Positions 36,477 to 45,338 of a stretch of DNA of 64,000 nt are shown piece after piece. Positions within the stretch are counted from its first letter, which is position 1. The number at the start of each line of letters is the position of its first letter. The notes beneath the pieces are model-generated. The model had not been told where the DNA came from. It ran no database searches and saw nothing but the letters and a program-made list of their open reading frames with translations. The position numbers and the translations under genes were made by a program. Source of the DNA: Marinifilum caeruleilacunae (lineage in GTDB: Bacteria > Bacteroidota > Bacteroidia > Bacteroidales > Marinifilaceae); contig NZ_RZNH01000005.1 of assembly GCF_013141825.1 (NCBI RefSeq), positions 62,001 through 126,000 of the forward strand. The letters are read 5' to 3'.

Positions 36477-37811
36477 ATGAAGAAAACATTAAAACAAACT
36501 TTGTCTGAAAAGATTGAAGAACACAGACCAAGGACAAAACGCCTGTTAAAAGAGTATGGAGATGTGGTTGTAGATAATGTAACCGTATCCCAGGTGATTG
36601 GAGGAATGAGGGGATTGAAATCACTTGTTACTGATATTTCTTATCTGGACCCTGAAGAAGGAATTAGATACAGAGGATATACATTGGGAGAAGTAATTGA
36701 TAGCTTACCAAAACCTAAAGGCGGAAGTATGCCTTATGTTGAGGGATTGTTTTACCTGCTTTTAACTGGAGATTTTCCAAACCAGGAAGAGGTAATGCAA
36801 GTGGTTGACGAATTTAGCAAGAGAAGAATTGTACCAAGATATGTATACGAGGTAATTGATTCTTTCCCATGTTGTAGCCATCCAATGGCCATTTTCTCGA
36901 CCGCTATTCTTACTTTGAATCGCGAATCGGTTTTCAATCGACAATATCATGCTGGATTGAATAAGAAAGACTATTGGGAAGCTACTTATGAGGATGCTTT
37001 GAACCTTTTGGCAAAATTGCCAGAGATTGCTTCTTACATTTACAATAAGCTTTACCGTCAGGGACCAAGAATTCAATCGAATCCAAATTTGGATATGGGT
37101 GGTAATTTCGCTCATATGATGGGAATCGACAAGCCTTACGATGATGTTTCTAGGTTGCATTTTATCATTCACAGTGATCACGAAAGTGGTAATGTAAGTG
37201 CACATACAGGGCATTTGGTGGCAAGTTCGCTGTCTGATATCTATTTGTCGATCTCAGCAATGATTAACGGTTTGGCTGGACCATTACATGGATTGGCCAA
37301 CCAGGAAGTGCTAAGATGGTTGCAGGATGTAATGGACAAAATGGGTAATAAAGTACCAACCGAAGATGAGATGAAACAATTCGTTTGGGATACGCTTAAT
37401 TCAGGTCAGGTGATTCCTGGTTTCGGTCATGCGGTACTTCGTAAAACAGATCCTCGTTACATGCTTCAGCGTGAGTTTAGTTTGAAAAATTTACCAGATG
37501 ATCCAATTTTTAAATATGCCGATTTGTTGTATAATGTTGTACCACCAATTTTGAAAGAGCATGGTAAGGCGAAGAATCCTTGGCCAAATGTCGATGCACA
37601 ATCGGGTGTAATCCAATGGCATTATGGAGTAACAGAATACGACTTTTATACGGTATTGTTTGGAATTGGACGAGCAATTGGTATTTGTGCCAATATTATT
37701 TGGGACAGAGCTTTAGGTTACCCGCTTGAAAGACCAAAATCGATTACTACTGATATGCTTGAAAAAATTGCAGGCATTAAAAAAGAAGTAGTGGAAGCTG
37801 AAAAAAGTTAA
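36477..37811 (+). CDS. gltA: citrate synthase (eukaryotic-like type I)
   Basis: 444 residues. Catalytic motifs are present: HESGNVSAHTGHLVASS, GPLHGLANQE (His), GFGHAVLRKTDPRY (His) and PNVDAQSG (Asp). The sequence and length follow the eukaryotic/mitochondrial-like branch found in some Bacteroidota, not the hexameric NADH-inhibited GltA of enterobacteria. It condenses acetyl-CoA and oxaloacetate. Probably cotranscribed with acn, and closed by a terminator at 37831. Confidence 0.95.
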   Translation: MKKTLKQTLSEKIEEHRPRTKRLLKEYGDVVVDNVTVSQVIGGMRGLKSLVTDISYLDPEEGIRYRGYTLGEVIDSLPKPKGGSMPYVEGLFYLLLTGDFPNQEEVMQVVDEFSKRRIVPRYVYEVIDSFPCCSHPMAIFSTAILTLNRESVFNRQYHAGLNKKDYWEATYEDALNLLAKLPEIASYIYNKLYRQGPRIQSNPNLDMGGNFAHMMGIDKPYDDVSRLHFIIHSDHESGNVSAHTGHLVASSLSDIYLSISAMINGLAGPLHGLANQEVLRWLQDVMDKMGNKVPTEDEMKQFVWDTLNSGQVIPGFGHAVLRKTDPRYMLQREFSLKNLPDDPIFKYADLLYNVVPPILKEHGKAKNPWPNVDAQSGVIQWHYGVTEYDFYTVLFGIGRAIGICANIIWDRALGYPLERPKSITTDMLEKIAGIKKEVVEAEKS

Positions 37812-37830
37812 ACGATTATAATGATTAAAG

Positions 37831-37866
37831 AAAGCTGATTTCGAGTATTCGATTTCAGCTTTTTTT
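37831..37866 (+). terminator. terminator of the acn-gltA operon
   Basis: AAAGCTGA (37831-37838) pairs with TCAGCTTT (37855-37862), extended by TCGA pairs after one mismatch, then a T run to 37866. It starts 20 nt after the stop. Confidence 0.85.
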
Positions 37867-38278
37867 GTTTGCAGAAGGATGTATATAAAAAGAAACTGTA
37901 AAAAAGTCTGGTGACAACTTTTTTACAGTTTCGAAGCAAAAACTAACAATATGGAAAAGTTCCAATAAATACTTTTTAAATGGAATGGGAAAAATACTTC
38001 AAATCCTACTAAACTCTAACCCTTTACCTAAACTACGTAGGATCTGAAGTATATTCGCAGTTGAAAATTAAACTACACTCTCTTCACTCTCACAATAATT
38101 GTATGGCTGTTATTGTGATTTCCCTTTCACATTACAAATATGGCTTCTTTTATCATGGGAAAATAGATTGGATTTACCCAAACTGCAGTGTTTATATACT
38201 CAAAAAGCAATGGGTATTTTACGCCATATCTCACATAAAAACATTAAAAGTTTAGTATGCTAGGATGGGGGTAAGAAA
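37867..38278. other. gene-free stretch between gltA terminator and the next minus-strand gene
   Basis: It contains a perfect 16-bp inverted repeat (37892-37932, separate entry) and otherwise AT-rich sequence. A 64-codon frame at 38061-38255 has unusual Lys/His/Tyr-rich content, no homologous look and no start signal; I do not call it a gene. Confidence 0.5.
37892..37932. repeat. perfect 16-bp inverted repeat, 9-nt loop
   Basis: GAAACTGTAAAAAAGT (37892-37907) and ACTTTTTTACAGTTTC (37917-37932) are exact reverse complements around CTGGTGACA. It lies 26 nt beyond the gltA terminator and has no flanking T run, so it is not a typical terminator. Confidence 0.9.
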
Positions 38279-38304
38279 AAAGCCAATCTTTATCGATTGG
38301 CTTT
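38279..38304 (-). terminator. terminator of the 598-residue protein gene
   Basis: AAAGCCAATC (38279-38288) pairs with GATTGGCTTT (38295-38304); on the minus strand the stem is followed by a run of Ts (38281 down to 38276). It lies 7 nt after the stop codon. Confidence 0.85.
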
Positions 38305-38311
38305 CTGTTAT

Positions 38312-40108
38312 TTATGATTCTGTTTTAATCAGAACACTTTTAATCTCTGTTTCGAGCTTTTCCAGATCTTGTGACACCTGGTTTTTCATATCCTGGTACT
38401 TGTCTGAAAACTTTTGCGAAAGACCTTTGTAGTAATCTACACCACTTAGAAGATTTTTCTTAAACCCTTCCAGCGATTTGATTTGCTTCGGAATTGGATT
38501 CTTAATATCAGATACCTGTTCTTTCAGGTAATCGTAATACAAATTCAATTCTTTAATAAACATGTGAGGTCTGTCCTTGCGCTCAATTAAATTGGTACGA
38601 TTGTAAATATGATCAATCATCTCCTTAAGTTTCACCTTTTTGGTAAAGTATGCAAGGTTTGGCCCCGGACAAATCGATACGCCATCACCATCTTTTTTCG
38701 TATCAATATCATTTACCAAATAGGATGCTGTCGACAAGCCCTTACACAAACAAGTTTTTTGAAGTAAAAGGTTGATCTCTTTTTCAAGTTCCTCTTTTGG
38801 AAGGTTCTGCTCTCTTAAATGAGCCAGTTTCAATTTTTGATACTGACGAGATGCGGTACAAATCGGTTCTTTCGTGAACTCCGTGTTTGCTATCATGTAG
38901 CGTTTTGTGCACGGACTACCAGGTTTGTTTTGTTTTAATCGATCCCATACATCGGCATCTCGGGTATTGCTGTTCAAATTGTTAAAACGAACACCAAGCG
39001 GAGAGGCATGACTTAAGGATAGATCTTCTTCATCAGCTTTCTCAAGCAATGAGAGTGTTTTTTCATCCACATCACAAGCTTCAGGAACCATCAGGAATGG
39101 TGATCCCCAACCAATGGAGTCCAGGTTGTACTGTTGCATCAGGAACTCGTGCTCTTCTGCTGTGCCAACACCACCCTGGGCTGTAACCTTAATGCTTAGA
39201 GGTTCAGAAGGAACTATCTTTCCTTTTTCTTTTAGCGAATCTAACAGAATAGGATTCAGACTGTCTCTTAGTTCATCTCTTTTTTCTTTGAATTCCTGCA
39301 GAATTGGACCCATAAGAAAACCATCGGTGGCAAATGCATGTCCACCACAGTTTAGTCCAGATTCAATTCGATACTCCGAAATCCAGATTCCTTTTTTGGC
39401 AAGAAAACGTCCCTGAATTAAAGCCGATCTGTAATCGCTTACTTTCAGAACGATTTTTTTCTTGATGTATCCGTTTTCATCCGGATAGAAATCATCGAAC
39501 TGCTCAAGGTAGCCATACAAACGTGGGTTCATTCCTGCTGAAAGGACCATGGAGCTCTCCAGGTTACTCATCGCAAATCCGCGAAGAGCTGCATGGGCAT
39601 CATTGAATTCAACTGGTAAATCTTCACCTTCGTATTGGTTTCCCTTGTCTAATTTGGTCATGATATTTACATCAATCGACCCAAGAGGAAGGTTATTGCT
39701 TAACCATTCTTTTGCTTCTTTCACATAAGGATTGTCAGCAAATTTTTCTTTAAACTCTTTCTTTACTTCCGAAAAGTCTGGAAGCAATTCAAGGTATTCT
39801 TCAATCTCTTTTCCTTTATCCTGAATGGATTCTTTAAGATTTTCAAACTTCTCCTTCACCAAATTATCTAATAAATTCAGATAAGATGTAATTCTTTCTG
39901 CACGAAAATCTTTGGTCTTTTCTGTAATGGGCTTAAAAGGAAGGCTTAACTTCTTACAGTACATTTCCCGCATTTTTTCAACGAGAACATCATCTACAAT
40001 CGATACCACTGAAGAAATTCCCAAATGAGCCACTTTAACAGGCGTATCCACTGTAAATCCTGTCCCCATAACAGGAATGTGGAAACTATGTCCTAAAATT
40101 TTACTCAT
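38312..40108 (-). CDS. conserved uncharacterised protein, probable TIM-barrel flavoenzyme-like fold
   Basis: 598 residues, no signal peptide or membrane segment. The N-terminus (ILGHSFHIPVMGTGFTVDTP, followed by KVAHLGISSVVSIVDD) and the later VTAQGGVGTAEEHEFL (about 303-318) with IGWGSPFLMVPEA resemble the phosphate-binding end of FMN TIM barrels such as nitronate monooxygenases. A GLNCGGHAFATDG loop (about 248-260) and four Cys motifs (SPCTKRY, PICTASRQ, KTCLCKG, VSICPGPN; about 400-482) suggest an Fe-S or metal site. The ends are helical and coiled-coil-like (60-130, 500-598). I know no function for it; the enzyme class is inference. Confidence 0.75.
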   Translation of the reverse strand: MSKILGHSFHIPVMGTGFTVDTPVKVAHLGISSVVSIVDDVLVEKMREMYCKKLSLPFKPITEKTKDFRAERITSYLNLLDNLVKEKFENLKESIQDKGKEIEEYLELLPDFSEVKKEFKEKFADNPYVKEAKEWLSNNLPLGSIDVNIMTKLDKGNQYEGEDLPVEFNDAHAALRGFAMSNLESSMVLSAGMNPRLYGYLEQFDDFYPDENGYIKKKIVLKVSDYRSALIQGRFLAKKGIWISEYRIESGLNCGGHAFATDGFLMGPILQEFKEKRDELRDSLNPILLDSLKEKGKIVPSEPLSIKVTAQGGVGTAEEHEFLMQQYNLDSIGWGSPFLMVPEACDVDEKTLSLLEKADEEDLSLSHASPLGVRFNNLNSNTRDADVWDRLKQNKPGSPCTKRYMIANTEFTKEPICTASRQYQKLKLAHLREQNLPKEELEKEINLLLQKTCLCKGLSTASYLVNDIDTKKDGDGVSICPGPNLAYFTKKVKLKEMIDHIYNRTNLIERKDRPHMFIKELNLYYDYLKEQVSDIKNPIPKQIKSLEGFKKNLLSGVDYYKGLSQKFSDKYQDMKNQVSQDLEKLETEIKSVLIKTES

Positions 40109-40295
40109 GAATTGTTTTTATTGATTTAATGATACTATATCAATGCAATAGATTGATTTTTTTATCGTGTGGCAAGTTAGATCAAATAGCCATCAAATCA
40201 AAGACAATTCTAGAGAATTTGCTTTATATTAAAGTCTGGATTGATAAAAGTTGAATAAGGATTAATCTGGTGTTTTTCAAAAAAATAATTAAACT

Positions 40296-40802
40296 CTAAA
40301 ATAGTTGGAATTGCTGGGATTTATTCTCCTGATCGATTCCTTCGATACGAAGCAGTATTGCTTTGTTTTCTAAACCGCCTGCATAGCCTGTCAGTTTTCC
40401 GTTTTTACCAATTACCCTGTGACATGGCACAACAATTGGAATGGGATTTTTGGAATTGGCCATTCCAACTGCCCTGCATGCATTTGGTTTCTCAATCTTG
40501 TTTGCAATGTCCTGGTACGATCTCAACTCTCCAAATGGGATTTGTTCCAATTGCTTCCAGATCTGTTTTTGAAAAACGGTTCCATCGGGGTCCAGATTCA
40601 AGCTGAAGCTTGTCCGTTTCTTCTCAAAGTATTCGTTGAGTTGAGTTTTAACCTGTACCAGTTTCGATGCTTCCTGCTGCCAATCATCCGAAATGTTTTC
40701 CAGGTCAATATGTTCTTCAAACAAAATCTTCTTTAAGCCTTTATCGCTTGTCAGAAGCAGAAGTTTACCAATAGGAGAGGAGATAATATCGTAATACAAC
40801 AT
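40296..40802 (-). CDS. ogt: methylated-DNA--protein-cysteine S-methyltransferase
   Basis: 168 residues. The acceptor cysteine is Cys127 in IPIVVPCHRVIGKNG, preceded by the DNA-binding helix (SYQDIANKI, NACRAVGMANSKNP). It removes O6-alkyl groups from guanine in a single-turnover reaction. It lies 18 nt downstream of tcdA and is the last gene of tatD-tcdA-ogt. Confidence 0.93.
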   Translation of the reverse strand: MLYYDIISSPIGKLLLLTSDKGLKKILFEEHIDLENISDDWQQEASKLVQVKTQLNEYFEKKRTSFSLNLDPDGTVFQKQIWKQLEQIPFGELRSYQDIANKIEKPNACRAVGMANSKNPIPIVVPCHRVIGKNGKLTGYAGGLENKAILLRIEGIDQENKSQQFQLF

Positions 40803-40820
40803 GCGCGAAATTTAAGAATA

Positions 40821-41540
40821 TTAATTGCTCGTTAAGCCTTTAATTACAACAGATGAGATAAAACATCCAAAGAGTGGAGGCATATAAGATATGGTGCCTA
40901 CATTCGATTTTTTATTTCTGCTCTCATCCAAAATTACGGCATCTTTCGATACATCTTCAGGCGAGAAAACAACCTGTACACCTTTGTACACGCCCAATTT
41001 ATGTAGGCGTTTACGAAGCATACGTGCCAATTTGCAATTGTAAGATTTAGAGATATCGGCAATCTGAATTTTACTTGGGTCCATTTTTCCTCCTGCACCC
41101 ATAGCGCTTACGATTTTCAGGTTATTTTGCAGGCTGTGATAGATTAAAAATATTTTTGGCGCCAAGGTGTCAATTGCATCCACCACATAATCGTAATCAT
41201 CCTCTTTCAGGACTTCAATCATTCTTTCGTCTTTCAGGTATTCATTCAGAATTCTTAGTTCCATATTAGGATTGATATCCAAAAGTCGAGCACCCATGAT
41301 TTCCGCTTTGTCTTTATTTACATTAGATGTTGTAGCCGGCAATTGCCTGTTTATATTCGATGTATCAATTGTATCTCCATCCACAATGGTCATTTTTCCA
41401 ACTCCGGCTCTGCAAATCTGCTCTGCTGCATAGGCACCAACACCACCCAAACCAACTACCAGTACATGTGAATTTTTTAGTTTTTCAAGTTTCTCACTGC
41501 CCATTAACAAATGGGTTCTGCTCAACCATTCTTCACTCAT
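40821..41540 (-). CDS. tcdA: tRNA threonylcarbamoyladenosine dehydratase
   Basis: 239 residues, E1-like (ThiF/MoeB) fold. GLGGVGAYAAEQICRAG is the nucleotide-binding loop, followed by IVDGDTIDTSNINRQ and the Arg-rich NRQLPAT segment. TcdA cyclises t6A37 to ct6A with ATP. A C-terminal hydrophobic GTISYMPPLFGCFISSVVIK segment is typical of the family. Start is 4 nt after the tatD stop. Confidence 0.9.
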   Translation of the reverse strand: MSEEWLSRTHLLMGSEKLEKLKNSHVLVVGLGGVGAYAAEQICRAGVGKMTIVDGDTIDTSNINRQLPATTSNVNKDKAEIMGARLLDINPNMELRILNEYLKDERMIEVLKEDDYDYVVDAIDTLAPKIFLIYHSLQNNLKIVSAMGAGGKMDPSKIQIADISKSYNCKLARMLRKRLHKLGVYKGVQVVFSPEDVSKDAVILDESRNKKSNVGTISYMPPLFGCFISSVVIKGLTSN

Positions 41541-41544
41541 AATC

Positions 41545-42210
41545 TTAAAAACACTTAATATAGTTTAATAGCATTTGCTTTTTCAATGCTTCAATTTCAA
41601 TTTTTTTTATTGTTGCAGCCTTTGTATAAATTTCCTTTACGGATATTTCTTTATCATCGGTTTCCAGGAAGATTTTATCCAGCGGAAGCTGTTCAAACAC
41701 CCTTTGAAGTTTTTCATTTCGAAGTAGGGCTTCTCCAAACGTAAGGTAAAATCCATGCTTCAGGAATGTTTCGGCTAGCTGTAAGTTTTTATTAAAGCCA
41801 TGAAATATCCAGGAAGTTCCCGTGTCATGATTTTTTTTGATTCTCAGGATTTCCTCATGTGCTTTAACACAATGTATAATCACTGGTTTTTGTAGAATCA
41901 TTGCTGCCTGAAGCTGATCGAGAAATACTTTTTCCTGTATATCCATAGGAGTTGTAATTGCTTTGTCAAGACCAATTTCACCTATGGCAGAAGGATTTAC
42001 ATTTGAGATGCATTCTTCAAGATGTTTCTTTGCCGAATCAAATTGTAACTTTTCAATATCCCAGGGATGAATACCTATCGAAAAAGCTTGATCTGCTTTT
42101 AAGTTCGCTTGAGAATCATTTGTATCAATATTAAGTACAGAAATGATTTCCTGATCAGCAATTAACTGGTGTGTATGAATATCTATGTAAGGAATTGATG
42201 ACATTAGCAT
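41545..42210 (-). CDS. TatD family hydrolase
   Basis: 221 residues, shorter than TatD (about 260). Metal motifs: YIDIHTHQ (HxH), AIGEIGLDK (Glu), IIHCVKAHEEIL (His), IFHGFNKN (His) and FLETDDKE (Asp). Family members are metal-dependent DNases or deoxynuclease-like hydrolases. A second ATG two codons in (42204) is an alternative start. First gene of a likely three-gene operon with tcdA and ogt. Confidence 0.87.
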   Translation of the reverse strand: MLMSSIPYIDIHTHQLIADQEIISVLNIDTNDSQANLKADQAFSIGIHPWDIEKLQFDSAKKHLEECISNVNPSAIGEIGLDKAITTPMDIQEKVFLDQLQAAMILQKPVIIHCVKAHEEILRIKKNHDTGTSWIFHGFNKNLQLAETFLKHGFYLTFGEALLRNEKLQRVFEQLPLDKIFLETDDKEISVKEIYTKAATIKKIEIEALKKQMLLNYIKCF

Positions 42211-42440
42211 GATTTAATAAGCCCAAAAATACGAATATTGAATGGTAAGCCAAATTTCTATGTTTGGCTTTGCAAATCTTTCTTTTTATAATCGTTTCAT
42301 ATCTCGAATCTTGGAAATAACAAAGATGAAATTTCGTCAAAATTATTTGAAAAAAACACTGAAACCCTTGCTTAATGGCAGATTCTTGTTTACTTTGCAA
42401 ATAGAAACAGAACGTTCTTTACATAGAAGATAAAAGCATT

Positions 42441-42617
42441 CCGCATTAATTAGCGATTGTTAAACTCAACAGTTATCACATACCGAGAAAGCAACATGCT
42501 TGCAAAAGCAGGCCCCAACCTTCGGGTTGCTTCGGCACAGGGGAAACTTGACCAAGCAGGCACTCAAATCCTGTCGTACAGGAGTTTAAAATCCCAATAA
42601 TTAATGCGGTTTTTTTA
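42441..42617 (+). ncRNA. structured small RNA with intrinsic terminator, 6S RNA-like architecture
   Basis: CCGCATTAATTA (42441-42452) pairs perfectly with TAATTAATGCGG (42598-42609), directly followed by seven Ts. A second stem joins 42455-42467 and 42582-42593 with one bulged G. Next comes a large open bubble whose 3' strand carries a small hairpin CCTGT-CGT-ACAGG (42570-42582), then a terminal arm (TGCTTG/CAAGCA, CCCC/GGGG) capped by two TTCG tetraloop hairpins (42517-42528 and 42528-42537). Rod-bubble-rod shape, length of about 170-180 nt and position between genes recall 6S RNA (Bacteroidales-1 type). The structure is seen; the family name is inference. Confidence 0.65.
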
Positions 42618-42637
42618 TGCCCTTTTGTGTAATCGTA

Positions 42638-43291
42638 CTAAAATGTATTGCTTTCTACTTGTTTTAGCATATAAGTTGTGCCCGTCTCTTCAAACTTGGG
42701 TTCCAAAACTTCCCAACAAATTAGTTTTACAAGAATTCTTTCGGCTTTATATCGGCTAATTTTTGCCAGTTTGAAAAATTGATTCAGGCTAATACTCTCA
42801 TTATTTTTTAGGTAATCCAGGAGCATTTTCTCAGTTTCGGTGTAAACCAAATATGTTCCGGTAGGTTTCGATTTGCGTTTCCAAACCTCCAGAAGAATTC
42901 TATTGGCCAGTTTGTTTTCATCATCTTTGCGCAAATAGGCCAGCCATTTCCCATCTTCACTTTGGGCATAGTGGGGCATATCCTCTGAGGGCTGAATGGT
43001 GATTTCCAGTACATTTTTTCCATTCACTGTCCACACCTTACTCTCAAATTCGATTTTTGGTTTGGAGTACATTTCGGCAGCGGCTTGAATCATATGGAAC
43101 TCCTCATTTACCTGCGCTCCCGCAATTTTACCATTGTCTTTCACACCAATCAGCAGTCTGCCACCATCGGTATTGGCAAAAGCCGATAACGATTTGGCAA
43201 TTTTTCGTGAATCGGTAATGCAGAATTTAAAATCCTGCTGCTGATGCTCTCCTTCACGAATCAGTTTTTCTATATAGTGAACCATAATCAA
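42638..43291 (-). CDS. AlbA_2 (Schlafen-type) DNA-binding domain protein
   Basis: 217 residues. The AlbA_2 domain spans about 8-110: GEHQQQDFKFCITD, KSLSAFANTDGGRLLIGVKDNGKIAGA are the characteristic stretches. The C-terminal 70 residues form a winged-helix-like tail (LLDYLKNNESISLNQFFKLAKISRYKAE). AlbA_2 proteins bind nucleic acid and appear in regulators and defence proteins; nothing here points to defence. The second ATG (43285) is an alternative start. Its 3' end converges on the small RNA. Confidence 0.82.
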   Translation of the reverse strand: MIMVHYIEKLIREGEHQQQDFKFCITDSRKIAKSLSAFANTDGGRLLIGVKDNGKIAGAQVNEEFHMIQAAAEMYSKPKIEFESKVWTVNGKNVLEITIQPSEDMPHYAQSEDGKWLAYLRKDDENKLANRILLEVWKRKSKPTGTYLVYTETEKMLLDYLKNNESISLNQFFKLAKISRYKAERILVKLICWEVLEPKFEETGTTYMLKQVESNTF

Positions 43292-43333
43292 AAACTTTAA
43301 CGGTTCGTAATATCTCTTATCTCTATTCGAAAA

Positions 43334-45154
43334 TTATCCGAAAATAATTTTCATTTCGCAACGTTGACAGTTAAATTCCAGCCTGTAGCGGTTTCTATTA
43401 TCCACCAAAAATAGTGCCTGATTTTGCTTCTTACCAGTTTTGGTTTCCTTATGGCACATCCCAAATTCATGTCGTAAACAATGTTTGGTGGTCATGATGG
43501 CTTTTCCTGAATGATTTTTTTGCAGCTCAAAGCCTTTCTCAATTTTTTCAACCCCACATTTGTGATAAAATTCTTCTGCCTTGCAGTTTACCACATTACC
43601 CATATATGAAAGTTGCTTTGCAGGATATGGAGGATGTGCAATCAATGGTCTGCTTTCTTCTACTTTTGAAGTTTCTATCCTGGTTTGAGTCAATTGTTCC
43701 AGGCATTGTCTGCGCAAATCATTCAATACTTTTGCCTGTATAAATGGAACCTGCTCTGTATTGATATCAACCTGATTGATTTCATAAATGGAATCGCCAC
43801 TTTTCTGAAGCTGTTTTTGAATGTTATTGAAAGCAAGTTCTTCATTTTTAGCAGCCTCGAAGTGCTCATTAATTTGAATGCTTGCAGACATTTCATCTTC
43901 ATCTATTGCCGTAAGATTCAGGCCTCCATCGAAAATATCCAGAAAGAACTCTACACCAATCTTTCTAATTGATTTATCTTTTTTCAAAAGCTTCGCAAAC
44001 TCATGATCGTTATTACGAAAAAGAGCAACTCCTTTTTGCAGCATACTCATATCATTAGGGAATACCTTATTCCCTTGTACACCATTTACCTGAAATCCTT
44101 TTAATAACTTGTTCTTATTGAAGAAGCAAAGCCCATCTCCATTGTGCAGTTTGAATTTGCTATCTACAACAATATGGTCCTTTTTAACTTCCCTGATTTT
44201 GCCAATTTCTTTCCCCATAGATTTTGGCGTATAGAAATTCGCAATCTCCGGAATTCTTCCAGTGAAGAAATAGGAGGTATAGCCTCGGTTGAATGTAATC
44301 TCAGGATCGGCTTTAAAACCCGGCTTTACTGAGCCAGATGAGGCAGCTTCGAATTCTCTTTTCTTATAAAAGATTCGATCTAAAGATTTGCGGTAGTAGT
44401 TCGTTACATTTTTTAGGTATGAACTGTCTTTTAAACGTCCTTCTATTTTTAAAGAACAAATACCAGCATCAACAATCTCTTCCAGGTGATCCGACAGATT
44501 CAAATCTTTTAAGGAAAGCAGGTGTTTGTCTTTGGCAATTACTTTTCCTTCCTCGTCTACCAAATCATATCTCATGCGACAAGCCTGGCTGCATTCACCA
44601 CGATTGGCCGAACGTCCACCAATGGCATGCGAAAAGTAACACTGTCCGCTTAATGAAACACAAAGTGCCCCGTGCACAAAATACTCCAGTTCTACATTGG
44701 TGTGTTTTCTAATATTTTTAATCTCTTCAAGTGATAGCTCTCTTGCCAGGATAATTCTCTTGAAACCAACTTTTTCCAGAAACTGAATTCTGTCCAAATC
44801 GTAATTGTGAGTTTGTGTGCTGGCATGCAGTTCGATTGGTGGCAGATCCATTTCCAATATTCCCATATCCTGAACAATCAAAGCATCGGCCCCCAAATCA
44901 TACAATTTATGAATCAGTTGTTCTGCCTCTTTTAATTCGTGGTCGTACAGAATGGTATTCATGGTAATAAATACCTTGGCCCAGTATTGGTGTGCATACT
45001 CAATCAGTTTACCAATATCTTCCAAAGTATTCCCGGCAGCAGATCGTGCACCAAACTTCGGTGCTCCTATATATACGGCATCGGCTCCATAATTAATTGC
45101 AGCAATTCCTGTTTCCAGGTTTTTTGCAGGAGCCAATAGTTCAATTTTCTTCAT
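43334..45154 (-). CDS. U32 family peptidase / RlhA-like RNA hydroxylation protein
   Basis: 606 residues from MKKIELLAPAKN; the longer frame (20 codons more) lacks family similarity. The U32 signature is at ELEYFVHGALCVSLSGQCYF, followed by RSANRGECSQACRMRYDL. Cys-rich loops at the C-terminus (TKHCLRHEFGMC, FNCQRCEMKI) complete a likely Fe-S site. Members related to RlhA and TrhP hydroxylate 23S rRNA or tRNA rather than cut proteins; which applies here is open. A 9-bp AT-rich hairpin overlaps the stop codon. Confidence 0.88.
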   Translation of the reverse strand: MKKIELLAPAKNLETGIAAINYGADAVYIGAPKFGARSAAGNTLEDIGKLIEYAHQYWAKVFITMNTILYDHELKEAEQLIHKLYDLGADALIVQDMGILEMDLPPIELHASTQTHNYDLDRIQFLEKVGFKRIILARELSLEEIKNIRKHTNVELEYFVHGALCVSLSGQCYFSHAIGGRSANRGECSQACRMRYDLVDEEGKVIAKDKHLLSLKDLNLSDHLEEIVDAGICSLKIEGRLKDSSYLKNVTNYYRKSLDRIFYKKREFEAASSGSVKPGFKADPEITFNRGYTSYFFTGRIPEIANFYTPKSMGKEIGKIREVKKDHIVVDSKFKLHNGDGLCFFNKNKLLKGFQVNGVQGNKVFPNDMSMLQKGVALFRNNDHEFAKLLKKDKSIRKIGVEFFLDIFDGGLNLTAIDEDEMSASIQINEHFEAAKNEELAFNNIQKQLQKSGDSIYEINQVDINTEQVPFIQAKVLNDLRRQCLEQLTQTRIETSKVEESRPLIAHPPYPAKQLSYMGNVVNCKAEEFYHKCGVEKIEKGFELQKNHSGKAIMTTKHCLRHEFGMCHKETKTGKKQNQALFLVDNRNRYRLEFNCQRCEMKIIFG

Positions 45155-45300
45155 TGTTTCGCTAATTTCAAACGAAGATACAAAGCAATGTTGAAAGCGC
45201 TCAACAATCTTCATGCTTATTTGTTTCTTCTAGTAAAATACTTCTCTTAGAAATTCATTTTAAGGATTTTTTAAGAAAACTTTTTTCAGACGCATCGTTC

Positions 45301-45323
45301 TTATTTATATCTTGTATAAATAA
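45301..45323. promoter_or_regulatory. 23-bp inverted repeat upstream of the alkene reductase gene
   Basis: TTATTTATA-TCTTG-TATAAATAA, perfect 9-bp arms with a 5-nt spacer, ending 15 nt before the ATG. Position and symmetry suit a dimeric regulator's operator. Confidence 0.55.
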
Positions 45324-45338
45324 AAATAATAAAAGAAT

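Noticed and set aside
38061-38255. 64-codon frame in the spacer after gltA
   Set aside because: Odd composition, no recognisable domain, no promoter or ribosome site; likely chance.
42638-43291. AlbA_2 gene plus neighbouring RNA as an antiphage or toxin-antitoxin unit
   Set aside because: The genes are convergent, no toxin or nuclease domain is present and the neighbours are housekeeping genes; no support for a defence system.
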